Source: Poteriospumella lacustris
Taxonomy: Eukaryota; Sar; Chrysophyceae; Chromulinales; Dinobryaceae
DNA length: 64,000 bases
Direction: 5' to 3'
Assembly (NCBI GenBank): GCA_008000375.1
Contig: SMOI01000046.1
Span: 58,906 to 122,905, forward strand
Shown here piece by piece: positions 11,858 through 23,408 of the stretch (position 1 is the stretch's first letter; every line of letters begins with the position of its first letter). A model generated the notes under the pieces. That model was not told where the DNA came from, did not search any database, and saw only the letters and a program-made list of their open reading frames with translations. The position numbers and the translations under genes are program-made.

Positions 11858-13348
11858 TTATTTTTGGCCTTTCTCCGCCGTTTGAGGTCGAGATATCTCT
11901 TTGGCTTCTGCATTCATATCTACGACAGGAGACGACGGTGCAGGCGCCTCTTTAGGGCTACCACTAATCGGCGCAGAAGTGGCTGTGGTTGGTCGCTCAG
12001 GCGACGGCGATCTTCCTCCACTGGGAAGCTTCGCTTGAGCTCCAGCAGGAGACTGCAGCAGGTTGGAAGTTGACGTTTGCGGGCGAGGCTGTGCGGAGGT
12101 CTCCAACTGACGCTTGAAATCGCGAATAGCGATGTTCTTTTCTCGTAGCTGATCCTTCAGTGCCGGAACTTGCTGTGCCTCCGTCTCGACCACTTGCAAC
12201 CGCTCCTCCAATTGACGAATCTTCTCTTCCATTTTCGTGTTTTTGTCAGACAACTGCTTCAATTTCGCGTCTTTGGTGACGAGGAGATTCTCCGTGCTGG
12301 CAGACTTTGACTTCGACAGCGTTGCGACTTCCTCGTAGCGTTGAATCGTTTGTTCCGCATCCGCCAAACTCTCCAACAGAGTAGCGTTCTGCTTCAACAG
12401 CTTTTCGCATTGTTTGTGGAGTCCTTCAATTTCTAATTGCTCTTCTTCGAGAACTTTGATGTTTTCGGCCTTGAATTTGCTGATGGTCTCGTTCGCGGCG
12501 GTCAGTTGACGTGTGATCTGCTCGACATGTTTGAGCAGATCCTCGTTGCGATCGCGGGCATCCTTCATCTCTTTCTCAAAGAATTGCATGTCCTCTTCCA
12601 ATGCGATGAGCTCGGCGTTTCTTGCGCGTAGTCGCACAATTTCATCACGTTGCGCTCCGATCTGCTGGTCCTTTGCGGCCAATTGATTGCGCAAGTTTTG
12701 GACCTCATCAATCAGCGCCAAGTTGTTGATGAGTTCAGGCACTGACATGAATCCGGCTGACTTTGATTCATCAGTTGATGTGGGATTGGCATTCTTTCCT
12801 TCAGCAACGGATGAAGTTCTACCCGACGGCTTGCTGTCTGCGGCCGTTGATAGACCAGCGCGTTCACTCTTTGCATCTGCATTCGATTCTTGAGACTTGC
12901 GTAAGTTGGAAGCGTTCCCTGCGGATGCAAGACGCTTCTCCAAATCAACAATTTTATTTTCAAGCTCTTCTCGCGAAAGTGGCCGGAATCTCTTCGGTCC
13001 ACCGAGCGTCTTTCGAATGATAAGGTCGTTGACTTCGTCAGTTTCCAACTCCGCCTTTCTGGTGAGCTCTTCTTTAATGATGTCATTGATTAGCTCTAAA
13101 TCTTTGATTTTGTTACGCAAAGCTTGGATGAGCTGTGTCCTCCGATTGTCTTTGCTCAAAATCTTGAGCTTCGCTATCTCTTTGTCTTTCCCGTCGATTG
13201 CCCCCATTAGCTTCTTGATCTTCTTCAGTTGTAGATTTCGCAGCGCGACAAACTTAGCCTCCAGTTCGGTGCCTAGAGGTAGCTCCAACGCAGTCGCCAT
13301 ATCGATATTGAGGTTCGTGGCGGCGATAGTGCCAGTTGCTGTACTCAT
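11858..13348 (-). CDS. Coiled-coil protein of unknown function
   Basis: Intronless, 496 aa, from the ATG at 13346-13348. It is almost entirely heptad-rich Glu/Lys/Leu/Gln sequence, with three coiled blocks (about 30-95, 130-160, 210-415) separated by Ser/Ala-rich linkers. The tail is rich in Pro, Ser and Ala. A conserved-looking stretch is LSKDNRRTQLIQALRNKIKD near 55-80. Proteins like this occur in cilia, basal bodies and trafficking, but I cannot assign a family. It shares a divergent promoter with the first SRPBCC-like gene. Confidence 0.78.
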   Translation of the reverse strand: MSTATGTIAATNLNIDMATALELPLGTELEAKFVALRNLQLKKIKKLMGAIDGKDKEIAKLKILSKDNRRTQLIQALRNKIKDLELINDIIKEELTRKAELETDEVNDLIIRKTLGGPKRFRPLSREELENKIVDLEKRLASAGNASNLRKSQESNADAKSERAGLSTAADSKPSGRTSSVAEGKNANPTSTDESKSAGFMSVPELINNLALIDEVQNLRNQLAAKDQQIGAQRDEIVRLRARNAELIALEEDMQFFEKEMKDARDRNEDLLKHVEQITRQLTAANETISKFKAENIKVLEEEQLEIEGLHKQCEKLLKQNATLLESLADAEQTIQRYEEVATLSKSKSASTENLLVTKDAKLKQLSDKNTKMEEKIRQLEERLQVVETEAQQVPALKDQLREKNIAIRDFKRQLETSAQPRPQTSTSNLLQSPAGAQAKLPSGGRSPSPERPTTATSAPISGSPKEAPAPSSPVVDMNAEAKEISRPQTAEKGQK

Positions 13349-13783
13349 TTTGCGAGAGAAATACCCGTGTGATGGATCGCTGCAATGATCAGTCCTCAAA
13401 TTTCAAGAGGAATCTTACACGTGTACCAAATAGGTTGCCAACGAGGATATGTGACCCTCCAATAATCGTTGAATCTGAAATGATTCCGGGCAAACACACC
13501 TGTGATGCAAGTCCACCATCCAGAACCGATTCGAGATGATTGAATCGATCGGTGCACAAAAAGAAAAACGGTTCGATTTGATCTCGATACACGACGACGA
13601 CGACGATGACACTGGGAAATCGACGCAAAGCGAATCACCACCGAAGGACAACATTGGCATGCAAACTGCAGATAGAGCGATTCCCTCTTTGCAACCTTTA
13701 CCCGATAGCCTTGAACTTGTGCGACAGGGCTCACAAATCGAATAAGAGAGGAGGCTGTTTGCATATTGTACTCAGGAACCACG
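13349..13783. other. Intergenic, divergent promoter region
   Basis: This 435-base gap between the coiled-coil gene and the first SRPBCC-like gene contains a GAC-rich run near 13591-13606. Nothing else is supported. Confidence 0.45.
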
Positions 13784-14988
13784 ATGAATCTGGCGATCCT
13801 GCTTCAAGTGTTGGCCGTCCTTATTGCATTTAATGTGTGCAGCGCGGGCTCAAAGAAAGAGCGACACAGTCATAATGGAATTTTGAAGCCCTACAGCGGG
13901 AAGCATATTCCTTACACGATTTCAGTGACTGAGAATGCTGCACTCGACGAAGGAAAACCGGTAAGAATACTGTGACCAAGTTTCACCACGAGCCCGTCTT
14001 TCATCGCTGTTCGAACAGGTTATTATCAACGAGCGTAGTGGAAAAGACGGAAGAGGCGTGGTTATTCAGGATGTGCATGCGGTGCCCGAGATTTGCATGG
14101 ATAGAATTCGTGACTTGGCGCACTACCACAAAATGGTGAAAAATGGTACTACTTCCTCTTCCATGTGCTGTAGGTCAATTTCGTCGTCGATTAAACCTCA
14201 CATTGTGTCATCTTTAGTTAAGAAAGTGATCCCCTATGATACTGTGAAATTCGAAAATGTAAGGTTCCCAGTACATCCATTTGACCGTTCGCCGATGACC
14301 AAAGGAACTTTCGTAGGGAACAGAGGTCGTTGGAGCCGAATTCAACGTCGGGCTTTCACTGTTGACGTTCACCTACTTTCTGAAGCTCCAATATGATCCC
14401 GCCTATTTCACATTGACATGGACGCTGGACTACCAGTACAACAGCGACTTCGGTAAGCGTTTTCGTCGTGGTCCATTAGTGCCTCTTGTCTCTCACAGGT
14501 TTGTTGAATAGATGACAACACTGGGCACTGGCAAGTCGTTCAACACCCTACCAAACCGTAAGACGATATGAATCGGAGTACTTCGCTTGGTTCTTGACTG
14601 ATATCCTTTGTCAATGACGATGTAGTGGATGGAGCCGCGTTCTCTACTCTTGCGAAGTGAAGGTCTTCAACTGGCTCCCAGAATTTGTTATTAATTTCAT
14701 GACGAAGACAGCTCTTGTTGAGGTACGATAGGCCGCCTTCGACGAAGGACATCGATATTGACTAATGGCTTGATACATGGTGTGTAGTCCACGGCTTGGG
14801 TAAAGCGTGAATCAGAGAAATTGACCGGTACCAGCACAGCAGGCATGGCGCCTTATCCTTTGGGTGATCTCAGCGAATGCTTTTCCGTTGACACTACCGA
14901 AGGAACTGCGACGTACATGATAAACTGTGCTGAAGCGAAAGCCGTGCAGCGAACCGGACACAGTGACTCAGCGCATTCGGATTTGTAA
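13784..14988 (+). CDS. Secreted SRPBCC/START-fold-like protein, paralogue 1
   Basis: Seven exons: 13784-13960, 14019-14145, 14218-14258, 14317-14452, 14512-14557, 14626-14722 and 14788-14988, giving 274 aa. Residues 1-22 form a signal peptide. The core has the look of the SRPBCC lipid-binding fold (polyketide-cyclase/COQ10 type): GRGVVIQDVHAVPEICMDRI, then PYDTVKFENGTEVVGAEFNV, TLTWTLDY, GWSRVLYSCEVKVFNWLPEF, then a C-terminal helix VESTAWVKRESE. Such proteins bind lipids or other hydrophobic ligands; the ligand here is unknown. A paralogue lies at 16389-17528 on the other strand with three splice joins at matching places. This copy has two extra introns (14146-14217 and 14723-14787). The model rests on alignment between the two copies. 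Confidence 0.82.
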
Positions 14989-15097
14989 AACGAAGAGAAA
15001 CGAAATGACAACGAAACAGTTTAGCGATTACTTTTTCATAAAAAAGAAGCGACGAGATGAATGGATATACTTAGATGATACACATGCTGCGCCAACC

Positions 15098-15983
15098 TTA
15101 CGCACGGAACAAATTAATGAAATCGAAGAAATTGACGCAATCGTTTCGCCGTGTGCTTATTTCACCAATGACATCAGTCACGTCTGCTTTGGTCAACTGA
15201 TCTTCCTCATTCATTGTTTGCATAACACCATTCAGAAAATGGGAGAACTCTTCCCATTTAACACCTTCAACGGCATCGAACTCCTTCGATTGCGGACGAG
15301 CATCGAACGACAGTAAGTTGGTGACCAGATCCGTCATCATGTATCGACGACTAAACCGTCGATGCTTGTCTGCATCTTTAAGACGCAAAGCCGTGATTCG
15401 TTGCATTCGTGTCATTTTTTCATTTTCGATATCGTCTATTGTCGCGGGGAGCGCACCACTCTGTTTCAGGAACTCGAAGAGTCCTCGAAGGACACGAATC
15501 GAAATCATATTCGCGACGAATTTATTGATTTCGGTCTCCAGACTAGGATAGCTGTATTGTCCATTCCGATCTTTGAGACAGTTCGACAAAATGCTACATT
15601 CAAGCATTTCCAAGGCATCAACGAATGATGTTGATGATATGAGTCGGCAACGAGATCAAAGGCACTTACGTTTTGATTTGAGATGGAAGAAGAGTCAGCC
15701 GAATCGCCTGAAACAAATCAAACACTTTGCTTCCAGGAATGGTCTCTTTGCCTCCGGATACAACTCTGAAGGCGATGTTCAATTCCTGCTTTTGGTCAGG
15801 GGTCAATCCAAACCACAACAACTGTTGCCTTTCGCGTACGCTTTCCAGTTCGATGGGGTCGTTTTCGACATCAGCATCGAATTCTCGGCTTAGAATGCTC
15901 TTTCGCTGTGTGAGGATATCCTCCGCTGCTCGATTATGATGTTGGAATCTGTCCAACACATCGTCAATGTGGTCTCCTTTCAT
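15098..15983 (-). CDS. Degenerate EF-hand-like (calmodulin-fold) protein
   Basis: Exons, complement: 15983-15670 and 15593-15098, giving 269 aa. The layout resembles a calmodulin-like protein: LTPDQKQELNIAFRVV followed by SGGKETIPGSKVFDLF, a second helix-loop-helix, and near the C-terminus GVKWEEFSHFLN and NFFDFINLF. The calcium loops lack the normal Asp/Asn positions, so binding is doubtful. The gene lies between the two SRPBCC-like paralogues, its 3' end about 110 bases from the end of paralogue 1. Function unknown. Confidence 0.75.
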
Positions 15984-16388
15984 CGTGATAATCGTTTTCC
16001 TCTCACGGAATTTACTTTTCTAACTCGATATAAACTCCAAAAATAATTGCTTCCGTTTCTTGAACCCGCAGGATTGTTCGTTGATTGATGGTTAAGCCTA
16101 TTTGATTCAATATTTTCCACGCTCGTGGAAAAATTTCGCGAATCGGTCTGATGATCATCATCATCATGGCAGGAAATGAAACGACATGGAAATGAAACGC
16201 ATTTCCTTGGTGCTGTAGCGAAAAAGACGGGAGGGCAGGAGGGCACAACTGCATAGACACAATGGGGATATGAGAAAGAATGTAATTACTTGACTGAATT
16301 ATGTATATGTTGGTAACTACCGCTACAGGTTGAACTATAGAAACGGAAAAGATGCCGAAAGGTATATATAGAGGGGGGAGATTGAAAT
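15984..16388. other. Intergenic between two minus-strand genes
   Basis: This 405-base AT-rich gap contains a short ATC run near 16151-16166. No gene is seen. Confidence 0.45.
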
Positions 16389-17528
16389 CTACTTCTTCAG
16401 GAAGCGCAGCGACAAACGAGGAAACTGACGATAGGACTGCAGTTTGCGGAGTTGCATTTTTCTTTGAGATTCGTCACACGACAAATGAAGTGGATTGTTC
16501 ACAAAGCCACCTTTGATATTGAACCAAGAGGTCTTTGGCGCGGAAGTTCGGATGGCCGGAGGCTCCACGTTCGGTAATCGACTGGCTGCCAATTCTGCTT
16601 CCCTTTTCACCCATGATGTGGACTCCGTTAAAGCCTTGCTCGTCAAAAAATTGACAAAGAATTCTGGAATCCAGGAGAAAGCTCTGATCTTCGTCGAGTA
16701 CAGCAATCTCGTCCAGCCTCTACGTTTACGTGATGCGACCTCGTTACTCAATCAAACTCATGAGTCTGAAATCGAAAAAGCTACGTACCTCTTGGAAGGA
16801 TGCGGCATCACTTGCCAATGCCCTACGTTGTCATCTAATGAAGCAGAACAATGCGATGAGGAAATTCACGACTTTCAGTGATCAAGCAGTAACAACGAAC
16901 CAAAATCACTGCTTTTGCTATAATCCAGAGTCCAAGTGAGAGTATTATACTTTGGCTCATGCGTAAGCTGTAAAAAGTATTGAAATGACAGGCCCATCAA
17001 ACCCACTTTGAATTCTGCGCCGGTTTTGGAGGTTCCCTACAACAAACGTTGATGAGGTCGCGACGTATCACTCGATCATTGCAACGGCGACCAATTACAT
17101 TTGAGAACACACGATTCTCGTAAACTTCAACTTTCTTCACATGAGGAACGACGTGGATATAACTCTCGACATCGCGGATTCGTTCCATGCAGATGGCGGC
17201 CGGAGCATTGATGTCCTGAATCACCACACCTCGACCTGACTTTCCATCACGCTCTTTGCAGATCACCTGTGACACAAAAAGTAAGAATAAAACTTCAGGC
17301 CCTATCATAATCCAGCGATCAGATCGAAATTTCACTCACGGCTTCGCCTTTGTCCAATCGAACGAGTTCATCTTCTGACAGCACCACTGGCAATGGCTTC
17401 CCATCGAACGGTTCGATGAAGCCGTTGTGAATATGTGGCTTGTCCTTCGACCCAGCGTTTGTTCCAGTGATTATGAGTGCCAAGATCACGAAAAATATCG
17501 CAATGCAGTTTGCCTTTAGGTTTGTCAT
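16389..17528 (-). CDS. Secreted SRPBCC/START-fold-like protein, paralogue 2
   Basis: Exons, complement: 17528-17340, 17266-17099, 17036-16901, 16834-16789 and 16719-16389, giving 289 aa. It has a signal peptide (MTNLKANCIAIFFVILALII), then the same core as paralogue 1: GRGVVIQDINAPAAICMERI, GTSKTGAEFKVGLMG, TLTWTLDYSKSSDF, DDNVGHWQV, RGWTRLLYS and FSWIPEFFVNFLTSKALTES. The C-terminus is longer and basic (ends RLSLRFLKK). Two introns of paralogue 1 are absent here. One donor is GTTCGT at 16900. The two genes are in opposite orientation with one unrelated gene between them, so the duplication was inverted or later rearranged. Confidence 0.82.
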
Positions 17529-17995
17529 TGGAACTAACGAAGTAACAAAAGGTCGGAGTTACACTTTCAGAAAGAAATCCTAATTTGCGACGGGGTCCAA
17601 CACAGCTGTATCTGTGTCCATCCAATGGAAAACGAATCGTTCTTTCAATGGAACAAGGTTAATGACAGGTTCCCTTGAAGCAAAGAGAAGGCTTCAAAAA
17701 TTCGATGCTTGGTTTGTTCCGTGCGTTGTTTGCGGTTTGTTCGTTTGTTCTTTCGTGTCGTCATCATCATCACGTGATGGGGTGATGGCCATGTCACGAC
17801 GACGACGACTGCTTCTGGCGGACGTAGGCGTCGCTGTTAAGCAGCAGCTGTAAATCCATGACAATCTACATCGCATTGTAGGCATTCGAATTTGCCACGA
17901 AGTAACAAGAAGTATGGGGACGGTTGCATGACAAGTAGACAACTAGCCAATCCAAGACAGTATATTTTTTACAAGACACACAACATACACGACAA
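17529..17995. other. Intergenic between two minus-strand genes
   Basis: This 467-base gap contains short ATC and GAC runs near 17760-17810. No gene is seen. Confidence 0.45.
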
Positions 17996-19816
<1,821 letters not shown>

Positions 19817-21059
19817 ATGGCAGCTCAACAACCTCCCGTTCTTGCCAACAATCAACGGCTGTCCATTGAATTTGTTGTCAAGCCAACCGAAGACCTTTTT
19901 CTAGAGGGGTCACTTCGAAGACTTCCAAGAGTCACAAGAGGTACGAATATGTACTCGTGGGTTGGTGTTGATGCAGTTTGCATGATTTTCTTGATGATTG
20001 TTCAGGTGAAGCATACCCGTGTCAAATGCAGAAGACTCAAGCTTTTTCGTGCCTCTTTCGTCATTACGCGAAGCACAATGGTTTGAGGAAAGAAGGTATG
20101 GGGCTATGTTGTTGCTATTGGTGTTGGCTCCACTTACAAGGCGACTCCACACGTAGATCTTGTGTTCAGTTTTGTTGACGAATTGCTTCCTGATCAAACT
20201 CCGGAAGGTGTTCACTTGATGCCATCAGGTTCGTGAGAGGACGCCCAGTTTCTTCCGTTGGTCGTTCTCAATCCCTCATCCCTGTCCTTCCACAGACGAA
20301 ATATTCGTGTCACTGCGGAAACCCGCACCGCCTGCTACGGAGTCCCCAGCTACCACCGAGAAAAAATATCCTAAGCAATTTAAGAACCTGCTCGAATCAG
20401 GAGCGCATTCAGATGTGACCTTTATTGTGGATGAAGGGAAGCTATGTATCCGAGCACATAAAGCCATTCTTTCGGCGCGAAGCGATTATTTCGATGCGAT
20501 GCTACGTGAAGGTGGCATGTCGGAGAGCTTTCAGAGTGAGATTTCGATTGATCACGACGGCGACAGTTTCAAGAGAATGCTGGAATATATCTATGCTGAT
20601 GAAATAAGTGATATCAAGGATTGTGATGCCGATGAAGTGCTCAATATTTTGCTGACGGCGAATCAGTTTGTGCTGGACGACTTACGAGTGTACGTCGAGC
20701 CACACGCGGCCAAGTTACTCTCGGTCGATAATATCGCTAAATTCATGCTGTTGTCTGCGGATAAGGAAACTTCCATCCTACGCGAGGCATGCATCGAGTA
20801 TATTCATGATCGAAAGCAAGAACTGGCCGCCGACAGTTTGTTTTACCGCGAAGTTGAGAGCAATCCCGAGCTGGGGCTGCTCTTGTTCAAATATGCCGTG
20901 AATCCTGCCATCACAAACGCATCGACTCCGGATGACCCACAGGTCAAACGTCGACGTTGCAGTGAGAGAATTATGCCAATTCTGTCGGCTTCTACGGCAA
21001 ACAGCACCAACAACACGAACACCATCGCCCAGTCTAACGCCAGTGTGCAAGAGCTGTAA
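19817..21059 (+). CDS. SUMO/Rad60-like ubiquitin fold fused to BTB-BACK domain
   Basis: Exons 19817-19940, 20006-20095, 20157-20228 and 20296-21059 give 349 aa. Residues about 14-100 read as a ubiquitin-like fold of the SUMO/Rad60-SLD type: LSIEFVVKP, then KTQAFSCLFRHYAKHNGLRK, LVFSFVDELLPDQTPEGVHL and MPSDEIFVSL. A BTB/POZ domain follows at about 118-225 (HSDVTFIVDEGKLCIRAHKA, ILSARSDYFDAML, MLEYIYADEI), then a BACK-like helical region to about 305 and a low-complexity Ser/Thr/Asn tail. BTB proteins often act as substrate adaptors for Cul3 ubiquitin ligases. The SUMO-like part has no C-terminal Gly-Gly, so it would be a fixed domain, not a conjugated tag. All three joins are phase 1. Confidence 0.85.
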
Positions 21060-21474
21060 GCTCCCGACTTTCTCCTCTCGTGGGACCACATCATCACGGA
21101 ATTTCTTTGTTCCGGCCTTTCATCATGCGCTGGTGCACAGCAGGTAGCACCCTATTTTGCATTGCAACTTTGTCCTCCAACCCTGTTAGTAGCATCTTCA
21201 CACTTGTACATAGCGAACTCACTCTTTCCACAAGTCATCGACTTCTGCTTGTTGTAACCCCCCCTACACACACATTAACTGAATCAATCAATACTCACGC
21301 CGACTGACAATGCAACAAATGATCCGCACGTTAAAATAAACTAATTTACAATAGACTATACCCAACTACGACGCGCCAAACGAAAAGCATACATACAAAC
21401 TCTGTGCCGACGCACGACGAGATTTGCATGACGAAAGCAGATATTCGACCCTGGACCCCCACTTTTCTTTTTCT
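21060..21474. other. Intergenic, convergent 3' regions
   Basis: This 415-base gap between converging genes is AT-rich at its right end. No gene is seen. Confidence 0.45.
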
Positions 21475-22753
21475 TTATTCTGGATTAGTTTCCAGCCTCT
21501 TTGAATTCAAATATTCACCATACAGATGAGGATATTTGGTCGCGAGATCGTTGGACGGTTTATCACCAACGTTCCATGTCTCACCGTGCGCGAGCGTAAA
21601 CATTCCTTCGATGGGAACTTCCAACACATCACGAGCGCGAGCCAATTCCAAGGCGGGTTCAATTTTATCTTCATCCGTCATAGGATAAGTACCCCAATGG
21701 ATAGCTACCGATTGTTTGGATCGTAAATCTTGGTGAATTTGTACCGCTTCCTTGGGGTTGCAATGCACGTCTTTCATAAACCAACGTGGAGAATAGGCAC
21801 CAATCGGAATCGCGGACACATCGAAAGGTCCAAACTTCTCTCCAATCAACTTGAACACTTCACAATACGCGGTGTCTCCTGAGAAGAAAAATTTGGTGTT
21901 TCCAGAGCGGACGGCGTAGGCTCCCCACAGGCAGGTGTTTCGATCAAACAACGTACGCGACGTCCAATGCTTCGTGGGACAGAAAATGATCTCTGCCGTT
22001 TGTCCCTGAGAATTGATATAATGATAATTTTGCCACCAGTCCAATTCCGTGACGTTCGTTACACCCAGAGCCTCCAGAAAGCTCTTCACGCCAAGAGGAA
22101 CGATCCTGTATGGACGAACAACAGCATAGCCAATGAGTCGGGAACGCAATGCAGGTGGAGAAAACCAACAATTGGACTTACCAATGAGCCCGATTTCCTA
22201 TCCGCTTGACAGAAGATACATCTAGATGATCATAATGTGTATGGGAAAGCAATACGACATCAATCTTCAAGTCTTCCAGTTCGATGGGAGGACGAATGTA
22301 ACGTTTGGGACCTGCGAAAGAGAGCGGCGAAGCTCGATCTCCCCACACAGGATCGGTTAAGAAAAACAAGTCATTGGATTGAAAGTAGCACGACGCATGA
22401 CCAAACCAAGAAAGATGGGGAGTGGCAACGGAACGCATTTTCGCTCGATCGACCTCCACCGGCTGCAGCAACTTCAGTTGTGCCTCTTCCGAAATGAAAT
22501 GCAGCGGAGGCTTTTTATTGCTCATCAGCAGCTTAATGACATCCCATAGACGCTTATTGGTTGATCCGGTCCACGGGCTGACATATTTTCCTTTCACCTT
22601 TCGACTCAGGGGAGTGAACTCCTTCAACTTGCTAGGAGAGTTAGGATCGCTTGGGAATCCAGACGGTTCCCCAAAGATCAAATCATCCACAGATATGTAA
22701 TTTCTTCGAGTAAAGCTGGGCAAGCAGCGCAAGGGTCGACGAATAGCCATCAT
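21475..22753 (-). CDS. NAPE-PLD-like metallo-beta-lactamase-fold phospholipase
   Basis: Exons, complement: 22753-22182 and 22105-21475, giving 400 aa. The family (N-acylphosphatidylethanolamine phospholipase D, bacterial RomA-like) releases N-acylethanolamines from membrane lipids using two zinc ions. Visible motifs: SWFGHASC, the HTHYDHLD metal motif at about 166-173, KHWTSR, FFFSGDTAYC, IPIGAYSPRWFMKDVHCNP and VAIHWGTY. The first residues (MMAIRRPLRCLPSFTRRNYIS) are basic and lack acids, which suits a mitochondrial presequence. Exact substrate is not readable. Confidence 0.92.
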
Positions 22754-23408
22754 TTTCACGTGGAAATCCCGAAGACCTGTTCAATGCAAGGCTGCTGGTC
22801 CTAATAACGAGCCACTGCTCACTTCAATAGAAAAGCTTGGCGTTTCCAAAAGATTCCCGATGGTAGTATACTGTGATGATTCAGTATCTTCGTGGTGTAT
22901 TCCTTTCGTGAACGCTTAGTACGTTTTTAGAAGGTGACGTAAAATATGATACGTCGTTGTCGCTTCACAACGATGAAGAGACCAACAGCTGCGCTGTGTG
23001 GATGGCCCCCGCTCCGCTCTGCACCGACCGACGCTGCCACTGTCAGTCGCGTCGCTCTTCCAAACCGACAGTCAAGACTCACCGCCAAAGTCAACGTTGA
23101 TTTCACCGAAGGAACGAAAGAAAGAAAAACGTCTAATGCGACGTCAAAAGGGGGGAGAATTGACCGTTTTTGAGTTTGGCGCCGGACTGTTGGTCAGGAC
23201 CAGGACCAGCACCAGTTGATTGTCATGACAACGAACGAAGAACGTCTTGGGCCGTATTGTATTGCTTCGGTCGAATACTTCATTATTTGTTTTGGTGCGA
23301 AGTTTTGTTTGGGGTTTCCACAAGCATTTGTTGCGACTCGTTCATTTGTCGTCTTTAAAGTTCTTGTCGAGATCGTCGCGCATATAGTATCCCCGCCGTC
23401 ATCGAAAA
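22754..23408. other. Intergenic, divergent promoter region
   Basis: This 655-base gap lies between NAPE-PLD-like and TPR-DnaJ genes. No gene or clear motif is seen; the right part is T-rich before the start codon. Confidence 0.45.
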
